NCBI GenBank assembly: GCA_017549365.1
Contig: JAFYUZ010000016.1
Span: 20,055-84,054, forward strand
Direction of reading: 5' to 3'
Length of the DNA stretch: 64,000 bases
Source of the DNA: Clostridia bacterium
Lineage (GTDB): Bacteria; Bacillota; Clostridia; Oscillospirales; CAG-382
The translations under genes and the position numbers were made by a program. The notes under the pieces are model-generated. The model had not been told where the DNA came from, made no database searches, and saw only the letters and a list, made by a program, of their open reading frames with translations. Positions 34,774 through 44,175 of this stretch are shown here, piece after piece (the first letter of the stretch is position 1; every line of letters begins with the position of its first letter).

Positions 34774-37728
34774 ATGAAAAAACTGATATCTTGCCTCATC
34801 GTTTTCACAATTCTCGTATCCTGCATGTGCTTTGTCCGCGCCGATGAATACGAGTATATTCCCAACACAGTCGGAAAAAGCGACGTTTCCTATTCGCTTC
34901 TCAGCGCTTTTGAAAATGACTATTCGGGTTATGAAAGCACTCTTGACGTTTACGAGGGCAAAAACGTCCGCGTTATAAAGCGCAACGGTGAACCCACTGC
35001 AAGTACCGATTTTTGCCTTTACAAATGGGGACACATGGTGGACGTTGACGGAAACTACATTCCCCTTGAAACTTCAAACTACATTGTCATTGAATACTAC
35101 TATGACACCCCCGACAAAAACCCCGCCCTCGAGGGCAACCGCATGTATTGGATGCAGGGCAGAATCACTCCCGCAGACAATCTGGGCGAAATAATAGAAT
35201 TCGGTTGGGGACACAAGATATATTCCAACCCCATGGTCGCCAACGAGTGGAGCACCCTTGTTTTCCCTCTTATTGAAGACAAAAATTATTCCGACGGTCA
35301 GGTAAAATATAGCTTGCAGGGCCTTCACTATCTCCATCAGATAAAGCTTTTCCCGCTTGAAAAGCACATGGGCCCCGACGATGCCCTTTATATAGGCGAC
35401 ATCACCATCCAGAGCTGGGATCCTGCCGACGGAATGCCCGATACCACAAGAACACTCAGCTTTTTCAATTCCGAAAGCGACTACGAGTCGGGGGCAAAAC
35501 CTATTTCCGAAATAAAGGCAAAAGACCTTGAAGAGGTTACCATCCCCGCTTTTTCGGGCACAGCTCCCGAAAACACAGAATTTGTTTGCTGGGTAAACAC
35601 CTTTAACGGCAAAGAAATGAAGGTTGGCTCGACTTATAAGATCAACAGCGGCGACGACGTTGAATTTTTCCCTGTTTTCGGATTTAAGTTCAAACCCGGA
35701 AGTGTCACAAGCGCATTTATAAACGGCTATCCCGACGGCACTTTCCGTCCTCAGAACAACGTCACCCGTGCCGAAGCCTGCAAGATCATCGCGTCTATCA
35801 TCAATCCCGACGGCAAGGCGATGGAAAAAACGGCTTTCTCCGACGTTTCGGAATCGGATTGGTACTACGGCGCAGTAACAACCCTTGAAAGCTTTGGCGC
35901 TCTTGATATTTTCGAAGATAAATTTTCTGCCGACACTCCCATAACAAGAGGAGAGCTTGTGCAGATAATATACAACATTTCCGCAAGAGGCGGACAGAAC
36001 AAAAAAATCACCGTTTTCAACGACGTTGACACAAAAGAAGCGTGCTTTGACGCAGTTATGCATTCGGCGGCGTACGGTATAATCACAGGCTACGAGGACA
36101 AGACCTTTAAGCCCGATGCAAATATTACAAGAGCCGAAACAGTAACAGTCATCAACCGCCTTATCGGCAGAGTTTTCAACGAAAAGGCAGAGAGTGCATC
36201 GAAGTTTTCGGATATCGAAGGTCATTGGGCAAAGGGACAGGTAATTGCCTCGGCATCGGTTGAGGCTGACGGATTTTTTGGCGCGGCAAGTGCTGATGTA
36301 AAAGAATACGTTCTTTCGGGCACAAGCGCCAAAGATTATATCATGGGTCTGCACGATCAGTCGGCGCACCTCTCGGGCGATGCTATCCGCCGCGGAATCG
36401 ACACTGTTTCCGAGCAGATGAAAAAAGACATCCTCTCGACAAGCAACACCGAAGAATACTATGGCGACAAGATGACAGGCATCAAATGGTACGTTTCCGA
36501 AAAGAACGGCGATGATGCCAACGACGGAAGAAGTCCCGAAACTGCGGTTAAAACCATTGCGGGACTCAACGCAAAGATCCGTTTTGGCGGCAAGGGAACC
36601 GCAATTCTGTTTGAGCGCGGCGGACTTTACCGCGGCCAGATCATGATGAGCTCGGGCTACATCTATGGCGCATACGGCGAGGGCGAAAAGCCGATTATCA
36701 CCACAGCAAAGAAAAACTATGCCGATCCTGCCCTTTGGGAAGAAACCGATGTGCCCAACGTATACAAGCTTACCGAAAGCACCTACAACATCGGCATTAT
36801 ATGCTTTGACCACGGACTTTTTGACCACGGCAACTATGATGCACTTTACGGCAAAAACAGAATTTACGGCTCCAACATCAGCAGCTACGATGCGCTTCTT
36901 GAAGACCTCGAATTTTTCTCGTGCGACAGAGTGCTTTATCTCAGAAGCGACAAGGGCAACCCCGGCGAAAGATTCAAGTCGATCGAAATGGGCGACAGAA
37001 CCGACATTTTCGACGGAAACGGCAATGACGTTATCATTGACAACATCAGCATGAAATACACCGGCGCCCATGCTGTCGGCAGCGGCAGTTGCAAGAATCT
37101 CACCGTTACAAACTGCGAATTTTCGTGGCTTGGAGGCTCTCTTCTCGGTAACTACGGCGAAACCACGACCCAGTATGGCAATGCGGTTGAAATATACGGC
37201 GACTGCAACGGCTATTATGTAAAGAACAACTGGATGTATCAGATTTATGATACAGCCATCACTCACCAGGGCATCAACTATCAGATGCATCACATCGAAT
37301 ACGAAGAAAACCTTATGGAATACTGCCACTGGGGTATCGAATGTTGGACACGCGCCGAGGGAGGATCGCCTGCCATGAGCGATTACAACTCAAGATTCAA
37401 CCTTCTGCGCAACGGCGGATACGGCTGGGGCTCGATCGTAACAAAGCGTCAGGATTCGGCGCGCCTTTATTCCTTCTCGACGGTCGAGGGCAAAAACTCG
37501 GATATGTACTGCGAATACACTGTCATCGACAGATGCTCGGGATATCTTCTTGACATTGCCAAGACATCCAGCGAACAGTTCTATTCCAACATCTACGTTC
37601 AGGACGAGGGACATGTTCTCGGCGGACTTAAGGGCGTCCACACCAACGCGGCAGAATCGGGCGCAAAGCTGATTGCCGAAAAGCTTGGCGACGACAACTG
37701 CGTATTCGTACTTATTGAAAACGACTGA
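34774..37728 (+). CDS. SLH-anchored beta-helix surface protein, copy 2
   Basis: 984 residues from ATG 34774, immediately after AAGGAGGA. The layout is the same as copy 1: signal peptide (MKKLISCLIVFTILVSCMCF), N-terminal beta domain, SLH block (AFINGYPDGTFRPQNNVTRA; FSDVSESDWYYGAV; GYEDKTFKPDANITRAETVT; FSDIEGHWAKGQV), then the beta-helix starting WYVSEKNGDDANDGRSPETA. Segments such as WLGGSLLGNYGETTTQYGNA and YQIYDTAITHQG are shared with the other copies and may include the active or ligand site. A Cys in the signal peptide region (VSCMC) could allow lipidation, but no clear lipobox is seen. Confidence 0.85.
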   Translation: MKKLISCLIVFTILVSCMCFVRADEYEYIPNTVGKSDVSYSLLSAFENDYSGYESTLDVYEGKNVRVIKRNGEPTASTDFCLYKWGHMVDVDGNYIPLETSNYIVIEYYYDTPDKNPALEGNRMYWMQGRITPADNLGEIIEFGWGHKIYSNPMVANEWSTLVFPLIEDKNYSDGQVKYSLQGLHYLHQIKLFPLEKHMGPDDALYIGDITIQSWDPADGMPDTTRTLSFFNSESDYESGAKPISEIKAKDLEEVTIPAFSGTAPENTEFVCWVNTFNGKEMKVGSTYKINSGDDVEFFPVFGFKFKPGSVTSAFINGYPDGTFRPQNNVTRAEACKIIASIINPDGKAMEKTAFSDVSESDWYYGAVTTLESFGALDIFEDKFSADTPITRGELVQIIYNISARGGQNKKITVFNDVDTKEACFDAVMHSAAYGIITGYEDKTFKPDANITRAETVTVINRLIGRVFNEKAESASKFSDIEGHWAKGQVIASASVEADGFFGAASADVKEYVLSGTSAKDYIMGLHDQSAHLSGDAIRRGIDTVSEQMKKDILSTSNTEEYYGDKMTGIKWYVSEKNGDDANDGRSPETAVKTIAGLNAKIRFGGKGTAILFERGGLYRGQIMMSSGYIYGAYGEGEKPIITTAKKNYADPALWEETDVPNVYKLTESTYNIGIICFDHGLFDHGNYDALYGKNRIYGSNISSYDALLEDLEFFSCDRVLYLRSDKGNPGERFKSIEMGDRTDIFDGNGNDVIIDNISMKYTGAHAVGSGSCKNLTVTNCEFSWLGGSLLGNYGETTTQYGNAVEIYGDCNGYYVKNNWMYQIYDTAITHQGINYQMHHIEYEENLMEYCHWGIECWTRAEGGSPAMSDYNSRFNLLRNGGYGWGSIVTKRQDSARLYSFSTVEGKNSDMYCEYTVIDRCSGYLLDIAKTSSEQFYSNIYVQDEGHVLGGLKGVHTNAAESGAKLIAEKLGDDNCVFVLIEND

Positions 37729-37761
37729 CCTTAAAGCGTATTTGTTCGAAAGGAAAAGATT

Positions 37762-40692
37762 ATGAAAAAAATAATCGTCGCCCTTGCGGCTCTTATGATA
37801 TTTGCGACGCTTGCTACGGCAAGTGCCAAAGAAGCAGAAAATCTGAACATTTTCGGTCACAACACCGTTCCATGTACAAATATATACGGCTTTGAAGAAA
37901 AATACGACGGTTACGAGACCGGCTTCGATTATTTTGACGGAAAATTGGTGCGTGTGATAAACCGCAACGGCTCGGATGAAACGGCAACCGGATTCAATAT
38001 GTATTCGTGGGAGCGGATAAAAGATTCTCAGGGAAATTTTGTACCCGTAGAAACGGCAAATTACATCGTTGTGGATTATTATTATCATTCTCCCGACGAA
38101 ACGCCGGCCCTTGTGGGGAACCGTATGGGCTGGGTGCAGGGAAAGGTTGTCCCGCGCGATAATCTTTCCAAAAAGCTTGCCTTTGCATGGAACACCAAGG
38201 TAATGTCCACCCCAATGGTGGCAAACAAATGGGACAAGCTTGTGATATCGCTGAAAGATGACAAGACGGCCTTTGCCACTCTTGAAAAATACAGAAAAAA
38301 GGGAGCTCATTTCCTTCATCAGTTCAAATTTTATCCGATCGAACGGGATATGGGGAAAAACGATGTCCTTTATATCGGGGACGTCACCTTCCAAAGCTGG
38401 GACCCGCATGAAAAAATGCCCGATGCCGAAAGAAAGCTGACCTTTTTGACCTGTGGCAAGGATGAAAGCTTTGTTATTTCAGCAAAGGATCTTGAATATG
38501 TTACACTTCCCGAATACAAGGGCGAGCTTCCCCAAAATGCCAGACTTTCGGGCTGGGAAAACAGTTACGACGGCAGAATATATCATCCCGGCGAAAGCTA
38601 TCGTCTGCTTGCGGGGTGTGACGTTAGCTTTGTGCCGAAACTGCGCTATTCGTTTGACTTTTCGGCGCTTGACGGCGCATATATAAACGGCTACGAGGAC
38701 GGAAGCTTCCGCCCGCAAAACAGCATTACAAGAGCAGAGGCGTGCAAGATCATCGCGTCTTTGATAAACCCCGAGTCAAAAGCTTTTTCATCGGCAAGTT
38801 TTTCCGACGTTTTGCCCGATGCGTGGTATTACAATTCGGTGGCAACACTTGATAACATCGGCGCTTTCGAGGATGTCTGGAAGGGAACGTTAAATCCTAA
38901 CGAGCCAATAACCAGAGCCGAATTTATTCAGCTTGTCTATTCGGTGTGCGACGGCAAAGGACAGAACGAAAAGTATACGGTGGTAAGCGACCTTATTCCT
39001 GCGGATTTTTGCTACGATGCGGTTATGTACGCCATGAACGAGGGAATCATCACAGGCTACGAGGACGGCAGTTTCAAACCGCTGAACAAGATAACAAGAG
39101 CGGAAGCCGTAACGATAATCAACCGCCTTATCGGCAGAGTATTCAACGAAAACGCCCTTGCGGCACAAAAATTTTCGGATATCGAAGGTCATTGGGCAAA
39201 GGGACAGATAATTGCCTCGGCATCAAAAACTTCCGACGGAAATTTTGAAAAAAACAATACGAAAAAGGAATATGTCCTTTCGGGAAGTTCGGCAAAGGAT
39301 TATATCACCGCCCTTTATGAACAGTCAGATGTCCTTTGTGCCGATGCCATCCGCCGAGGAATAGACACCGTTTCCGAACAGATGAAAAAGGATATCCTTT
39401 CGACGGGCAACACCGAAGAGTATTATGCCGATCGAATGACGGGACAGAAATGGTACGTTTCGGAAAAACACGGCGATGACGCAAACGACGGAAAAACTCC
39501 GCAGACTGCCGTCAAGACCATAACGGGGCTTACGGGCAAAATGCGTTTTCCCGTCAAGGGAACGTCGATTCTGTTTGAGCGCGGAGGGGTATATCGCGGT
39601 CAGACAAATGTGACCCCCGGTATGATCTACGGCGCATACGGCGAGGGCGAAAAGCCGGTGCTCACAGGTTCGCTCAAAAACTATGCCGACCCGTCGCTGT
39701 GGGAAAAGACCGATGTCGAAAACGTGTACGTTCTTAAAGAAAAGCTGACGAACGTCGGCATCATATGCTTTGACCACGGACTTTACGATTACGGCAACTA
39801 CGATGCCCTTTATGGCAAAAACAGGATCTATGGCAAAAACATCAGCAAATATTCGTCTCTGCTTGAGGATCTTGAGTTTTATTGTGATGTCGACACCCTT
39901 TATGTCAGAAGCGACGGGGGCAATCCCGGTGAAAGATTCCAATCGATAGAGATAGGCAACACAGTCAGAATTTTTGACGGAGCTGCCGCAGACGGCGTGG
40001 TGTTTGACAATCTTTCGATGAGAAACACGGGAACGCATGCCATAGGTCTTCGCTCGTGCACCAATATCACCGTTACCAACTGCGTTTTCTCGTGGCTTGG
40101 CGGATCACTTTTGGGAAAGCACGGCGAGACCACCACTCAATACGGCAACGCCATCGAAAACTATGGCAACACTGACGGTTTTTATGTAAACAACAACTGG
40201 ATGTATCAGATATACGACACTGCCGTTACCCATCAAGGGTCGGATTCTGCCATGGAAAACATTGAATATTCCGAAAATCTTATGGAGTACTGCCATTGGG
40301 GTATTGAATGTTGGCAGACGGGCGAGAACACCTGCCGCCAGAAAAACTATCGCTCGCGCTACAACCTTTTGCGCAACGGCGGATATGGCTGGGGCTCGAT
40401 CGTTACTGACAGACAGGAGCTGGCTAGGCTTTATTCTTTTTCCAGAGTCAATGGAAAAAACGAGGATATGCTTTGTGAATACACCATCATCGACAGATGC
40501 TCGGGATTTCTTATTGACGTAGACGCGAATTCAAAAGAAAAATTCAGCCACAACATCTACGTTCAGGACGAGGACAAAACGGTTGGCGGATTGAAGGGCG
40601 ACGGAGCATCCGCCTGCCGAGACAGCGCATATCAGATAAAAAAGAAGCTCGGCGACGAAGACTGTGTTTTTGTACTGATACCGAGAAAATAA
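37762..40692 (+). CDS. SLH-anchored beta-helix surface protein, copy 3
   Basis: 976 residues, 33 nt after copy 2, ribosome site GAAAGGAAAAG. Signal peptide MKKIIVALAALMIFATLATA. The same modules follow: N-terminal beta domain, SLH block (AYINGYEDGSFRPQNSITRA; FSDVLPDAWYYNSV; GYEDGSFKPLNKITRAEAVT; FSDIEGHWAKGQI), beta-helix from WYVSEKHGDDANDGKTPQTA and the shared ITHQG-like segment (AVTHQGSD). It is clearly homologous to copies 1 and 2, with substitutions spread over the length, so the duplication is not recent. It ends the three-gene operon. Confidence 0.85.
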   Translation: MKKIIVALAALMIFATLATASAKEAENLNIFGHNTVPCTNIYGFEEKYDGYETGFDYFDGKLVRVINRNGSDETATGFNMYSWERIKDSQGNFVPVETANYIVVDYYYHSPDETPALVGNRMGWVQGKVVPRDNLSKKLAFAWNTKVMSTPMVANKWDKLVISLKDDKTAFATLEKYRKKGAHFLHQFKFYPIERDMGKNDVLYIGDVTFQSWDPHEKMPDAERKLTFLTCGKDESFVISAKDLEYVTLPEYKGELPQNARLSGWENSYDGRIYHPGESYRLLAGCDVSFVPKLRYSFDFSALDGAYINGYEDGSFRPQNSITRAEACKIIASLINPESKAFSSASFSDVLPDAWYYNSVATLDNIGAFEDVWKGTLNPNEPITRAEFIQLVYSVCDGKGQNEKYTVVSDLIPADFCYDAVMYAMNEGIITGYEDGSFKPLNKITRAEAVTIINRLIGRVFNENALAAQKFSDIEGHWAKGQIIASASKTSDGNFEKNNTKKEYVLSGSSAKDYITALYEQSDVLCADAIRRGIDTVSEQMKKDILSTGNTEEYYADRMTGQKWYVSEKHGDDANDGKTPQTAVKTITGLTGKMRFPVKGTSILFERGGVYRGQTNVTPGMIYGAYGEGEKPVLTGSLKNYADPSLWEKTDVENVYVLKEKLTNVGIICFDHGLYDYGNYDALYGKNRIYGKNISKYSSLLEDLEFYCDVDTLYVRSDGGNPGERFQSIEIGNTVRIFDGAAADGVVFDNLSMRNTGTHAIGLRSCTNITVTNCVFSWLGGSLLGKHGETTTQYGNAIENYGNTDGFYVNNNWMYQIYDTAVTHQGSDSAMENIEYSENLMEYCHWGIECWQTGENTCRQKNYRSRYNLLRNGGYGWGSIVTDRQELARLYSFSRVNGKNEDMLCEYTIIDRCSGFLIDVDANSKEKFSHNIYVQDEDKTVGGLKGDGASACRDSAYQIKKKLGDEDCVFVLIPRK

Positions 40693-40700
40693 CATACCTG

Positions 40701-40724
40701 ACCCATGGCTATCCTGCCATGGGT
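40701..40724 (+). terminator. Hairpin between convergent genes
   Basis: ACCCATGGC, loop TATCCT, GCCATGGGT, 8 nt after the copy 3 stop. Only a weak T-rich tail follows, so terminator function is likely but not certain. Confidence 0.5.
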
Positions 40725-40726
40725 CT

Positions 40727-41176
40727 TCATGTTGTTGCGTCCAAAACAGACAGTGTGAAAAGAAATATGCCCGTCAGAATATTAGGCAGCATCAGAAAAC
40801 CCCTTGTTTTTTTGTCGTCCGAAGTCAAAAGAAGCACCGTCGAAACAAACAGTCGGACGGCGCAAAAAGCCGCCGCAAAAAAGCCCGCTCGGTTTTCAAA
40901 AAGAAGCACGTGGACGATGAGAAAAAGCGCGTTTGAAAATCCGAAAAAATATAGGTAGACAAATCGGTTTTTTTCACAGATCAGGGCACAATATATCCCG
41001 AAAAACAGCTGTGACAACCGCGAGACACCGAAAAACGCCGTTTTTATCGCATTTGCACCTGCCGAAAATTTCTGCAAAAAGAAAGCGTCCGCCCCCGCTT
41101 CTGTCAAATATTGCGACAGCAGGCAGACCGACAGAGATATTGACGAGAATGTTAAGAAAGATACGGGATTTTTCAT
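40727..41176 (-). CDS. Small hypothetical membrane protein
   Basis: 149 residues with about four hydrophobic segments (SFLTFSSISLSVCLL; LSQLFFGIYCALI; FVYLYFFGFSNALFLIVHVL; AGFFAAAFCAVRLFVSTVLL, then GIFLFTLSVL). Not recognised. AAGGAAAA lies upstream of the ATG. It is convergent to the surface operon and divergent from the M50 protease gene. No catalytic motif is visible. Confidence 0.6.
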   Translation of the reverse strand: MKNPVSFLTFSSISLSVCLLSQYLTEAGADAFFLQKFSAGANAIKTAFFGVSRLSQLFFGIYCALICEKNRFVYLYFFGFSNALFLIVHVLLFENRAGFFAAAFCAVRLFVSTVLLLTSDDKKTRGFLMLPNILTGIFLFTLSVLDATT

Positions 41177-41229
41177 AGTTAATTTTCCTTGTCGTTATAT
41201 TAAAAAGCTTAAAAATGGGGTGTTGTTTA

Positions 41230-41258
41230 TTGACTTTGGTACAAAAATAATATATAAT
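41230..41258 (+). promoter_or_regulatory. Promoter of the M50 protease / scpAB region
   Basis: TTGACT (41230-41235), 17-bp spacer, TATAAT (41253-41258). The ~90-nt leader can fold TTGCCGC with GCGGCAA and GCAAAA with TTTTGC (about 41272-41322). Confidence 0.75.
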
Positions 41259-41353
41259 ATAAAATGTATAGGAATTGCCGCGCACAAGATTGCAAAAAAG
41301 CTTTTGCGGCGGCAAAACACATTGCTTTTATTTTTAACGGAAAGAGTGAAATT

Positions 41354-42088
41354 ATGCTTCTTGATCTGATACAATCGGGCTTTGAAACAAGCCTTCTCAT
41401 CGACGTTTTGCTTTCTATCCCCATTATCCTGCTTTCTCTTTCGGTGCACGAAAGCGTGCACGCAATTGCCGCGAACGCCCTCGGCGATCCAACGGCACGA
41501 AATCTTGGCAGAATAACCCTTAACCCTGTAAAGCATTTTGACCTTTACGGTTTTCTTTGTATGCTCGTTTTCGGTTTTGGTTGGGCAAAACCCGTGCCGA
41601 TAAGCACGAGATATATGAAAAACGGAAAATGGGGCTTTGTGGTGTCGGCGCTTGCGGGACCTTTTTCCAACTTTTTGCTTGCCTTTGTTATGGCGATCGT
41701 TTACGTCATCGCTTTCATCGTTATGTCGCACCTTGCGGTGGCGGTTGCTGTTTCGGGCACTCTTTTCAATCTGATCCTGCGCTTTTTTGAGATCGGCATT
41801 TTCATGAACGTTTCGCTTGCCGTTTTCAATATGCTTCCCGTTCCGCCCCTTGACGGTTCGCGCCTTCTCACCGCTCTTATCCCCAGAAGATGGGCAATGT
41901 TCGTTTTCAAATACGAGCAGATATTCATGATGGCGCTTCTGGCTCTTCTTTATTTTGGCGCATTTTCGGGCATTCTTTCTTCGGCAACGGGCGCCGTTGC
42001 GGGCTTTATTCTTGATACGGTAAACCTTATTCCTTTTGAAAACCTTGTTAGCGAAGAAGGACTTTACAAAATCTTCATGAGTATGTAA
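41354..42088 (+). CDS. Site-2 protease family (M50) membrane metalloprotease
   Basis: 244 residues from ATG 41354; the earlier in-frame ATG at 41264 lies at the transcription start and is rejected. LSLSVHESVHAIAANALGD is the zinc motif HExxH in the variant form HESVH. Next come NPVKHFDLYGFLCML, GFGWAKPVPIS and the second metal segment FNMLPVPPLDGSRLL (NxxPxPxxDG). About five membrane helices. It cleaves membrane-embedded substrates or acts in zinc-dependent processing. Neighbours scpA and scpB lie directly downstream, a common order in Clostridia. Confidence 0.9.
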   Translation: MLLDLIQSGFETSLLIDVLLSIPIILLSLSVHESVHAIAANALGDPTARNLGRITLNPVKHFDLYGFLCMLVFGFGWAKPVPISTRYMKNGKWGFVVSALAGPFSNFLLAFVMAIVYVIAFIVMSHLAVAVAVSGTLFNLILRFFEIGIFMNVSLAVFNMLPVPPLDGSRLLTALIPRRWAMFVFKYEQIFMMALLALLYFGAFSGILSSATGAVAGFILDTVNLIPFENLVSEEGLYKIFMSM

Positions 42089-42108
42089 GAAATGTGAGAT
42101 CATACGGT

Positions 42109-42975
42109 ATGACAGACATAGAAACACTTGACAGCGAAATCGAATACACCGCGAAAAACGACGGAGAAATATCGCTTTTTGACACCGAAGAGGACGATTC
42201 GCCGAAATTCAAGCTTGAAATTTTCGAAGGCCCTCTCGATCTTCTTCTGTCGCTTATTGCAAAGAACAAGGTCAATATATACGACATTCCCATTGCGGTG
42301 ATACTTGACCAGTACATGGAATATATCCACGAGATGGAAATGTTCAACATGGATGTTGCCTCTTCGTTTATCGTCATGGCGGCTCGGCTTATGCTGATAA
42401 AATCCCGTATGCTTCTGCCCGTGCAGAAGGACGAGGAAGACCCAAGACAAGAGCTTGTTGATATGCTTTTGGAATATCAGCGCGCAAAGAAGACGGCAGA
42501 GGTTTTGCACGACCGCGAATTTACCTATTGGGGACGCTACGAAAAACCCGCCGAGGATATCGGCGTAGATCCCGAATACAAGCTTACCCACGACATAGAG
42601 ATATTGAAAGAGGCGCTTCACCGCATTCTTGCCCGAAACGACGAGCTGGAAGAAAACACCTTTGAAATGGAGCAGAACATTGGCAAGCATCTCACCGCCA
42701 CCCGTCAGGTCAGCGTTGGAGAAAAGATCGTGAGCGTTCTGAAAAGTCTTGCAAAAAAAGACAAGCAGAGGCTTGACAGCTTTTTTGACAAGGTGCAGAG
42801 CCGAGGCGAGGTCGTGGCAACCTTTCTTGCCCTGCTCGAGCTGATAAAGGGCAAGCGCATCAGCATCACCTATTACAGCGACAACTATTCCGATTGCGAT
42901 ATCACCCTGAACCGCGAGGTAGAGGACGAATATCAGCCGCTCGGAGAAAACGGAGATATGGAAAACAATGAATAA
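42109..42975 (+). CDS. scpA: Segregation and condensation protein A
   Basis: About 288 residues from ATG 42109; GTG at 42094 is an alternative start. FKLEIFEGPLDLLLSLIAKN is the canonical kleisin N-terminus, followed by NIYDIPIAVILDQYMEYIHE and FIVMAARLMLIKSRMLLP, which contact the SMC neck. The C-terminal winged helix ends with VVATFLALLELIKGKRISIT, which binds the SMC cap. It is the kleisin subunit of the SMC condensin. It overlaps scpB by 8 nt, indicating translational coupling. Confidence 0.95.
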   Translation: MTDIETLDSEIEYTAKNDGEISLFDTEEDDSPKFKLEIFEGPLDLLLSLIAKNKVNIYDIPIAVILDQYMEYIHEMEMFNMDVASSFIVMAARLMLIKSRMLLPVQKDEEDPRQELVDMLLEYQRAKKTAEVLHDREFTYWGRYEKPAEDIGVDPEYKLTHDIEILKEALHRILARNDELEENTFEMEQNIGKHLTATRQVSVGEKIVSVLKSLAKKDKQRLDSFFDKVQSRGEVVATFLALLELIKGKRISITYYSDNYSDCDITLNREVEDEYQPLGENGDMENNE

Positions 42976-43705
42976 TCAACAGGTGTTCGACGGCATCGTC
43001 GATCTTGAATATATAATAAAAGCCTCGGAGGCGGTGCTTTTTGCCTGCGGCAGTGCTGTGGGATTTGACAAGCTTGCCTTTGCGGTGGGAGCGGCACAGA
43101 GCGATATTTTGCCCGCCCTTGAAAAACTGCAAAAAAAATACAAAGATAACGAGTCGGCAATAGAGCTTGTTATTTACGACGGATATGCCCAGCTGATAAC
43201 AAAAAGCGAGTACGGCGACATTGTCCGCACGGCGCTGGAATTGAGAAAAAACCAGCCTCTTTCGCGCGCGGCGCTGGAGGTGCTTGCCATCATTGCCTAC
43301 AATCAGCCGGTAACGCGAGCGTTCATTGACCGCGTGCGCGGTGTTGAATCGCCGTCGGTCACAGCCGCCCTTGCCGAAAAGGGACTTATCGAAGAAGTCG
43401 GAAGACTTGACGCTCCCGGTCACCCGATCCTTTACGGCACAACGCCTGTGTTCCTTCGCACTTTCGGACTTGAATCAACCGCAGAGCTTGAAAATCTGCC
43501 CGAGCTTGAGGAGATCCGAAAAGCCTTTGCGGCAGGCGAGGAACAGCAAAAAATGGATATCGGCGACGGAAAGCTTAACGAGGACAACGATCCCGAGGGC
43601 GAGATAGACGTTCCCGATATCATCCCCGAAGAGGGAGTTATCGAAGACCTTTCGGACGAGGGAATACAGATTTCCATTGACGATACAGAAGACACCGAAG
43701 AATAA
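42968..43705 (+). CDS. scpB: Segregation and condensation protein B
   Basis: 245 residues. Two winged-helix domains, with the diagnostic LSRAALEVLAIIAYNQPVTR, then RGVESPSVTAALAEKGLIEE and GRLDAPGHPILYGTTPVFLR. An acidic tail of ~60 residues, rich in Glu/Asp, extends beyond the fold and is probably disordered. It dimerises and binds ScpA in the SMC complex. The start overlaps the scpA end. Confidence 0.95.
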   Translation: MNNQQVFDGIVDLEYIIKASEAVLFACGSAVGFDKLAFAVGAAQSDILPALEKLQKKYKDNESAIELVIYDGYAQLITKSEYGDIVRTALELRKNQPLSRAALEVLAIIAYNQPVTRAFIDRVRGVESPSVTAALAEKGLIEEVGRLDAPGHPILYGTTPVFLRTFGLESTAELENLPELEEIRKAFAAGEEQQKMDIGDGKLNEDNDPEGEIDVPDIIPEEGVIEDLSDEGIQISIDDTEDTEE

Positions 43706-43725
43706 TTTTTAAAGGAGATAAAACT

Positions 43726-44172
43726 ATGAAACTTTATATCGCCTGCGACCACGCAGCCATTGAAATGAAAGACGAGATCACCGCATACCTTCGCGAAAAG
43801 GGACATGATGTTGAGGACCTTGGCATAAATATCGGTGAAAAGATCGATTATCCCGTTGCCGCCGAAAAGGTTGCCCGCAAGGTCGTTTCGGACGGTGCAT
43901 CCCGCGGAATCCTTATTTGCGGAACAGGTATCGGCATGTCTATTGCCGCCAACAAGGTAAAGGGTGTGCGCGCCGCCGCAGTCAGCGAAGTTTACAGCGC
44001 AAAACTTACCCGTATCCACAACAATTCCAACATCATCTGCTTTGGCGCCCGCGTTATCGGTATTGAGACGGCAAAGATGATCGTTGACGCTTACCTTGAA
44101 GCGGAATTTGAAGACGGCGGAAGACACGCCGCAAGAGTTGATCTTATCACAAAGCTCGAAGAAAACTTTTAA
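43726..44172 (+). CDS. rpiB: Ribose 5-phosphate isomerase B
   Basis: 148 residues, the usual RpiB length. MKLYIACDHAAIEMKDEITA binds substrate phosphate. ILICGTGIGMSIAANKVKGVRAA carries the active-site Cys. RIHNNSNIICFGARVIGIE closes the site. It interconverts ribose-5-phosphate and ribulose-5-phosphate in the pentose phosphate pathway. AAAGGAGAT precedes the ATG, 20 nt after scpB. Confidence 0.95.
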   Translation: MKLYIACDHAAIEMKDEITAYLREKGHDVEDLGINIGEKIDYPVAAEKVARKVVSDGASRGILICGTGIGMSIAANKVKGVRAAAVSEVYSAKLTRIHNNSNIICFGARVIGIETAKMIVDAYLEAEFEDGGRHAARVDLITKLEENF

Positions 44173-44175
44173 ATT

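Noticed and set aside
35074..37329. Long minus-strand open frame of 751 codons opposite copy 2
   Set aside because: It lies entirely antisense to a well-supported SLH/beta-helix gene with signal peptide and ribosome site, and its translation shows no recognisable domain.
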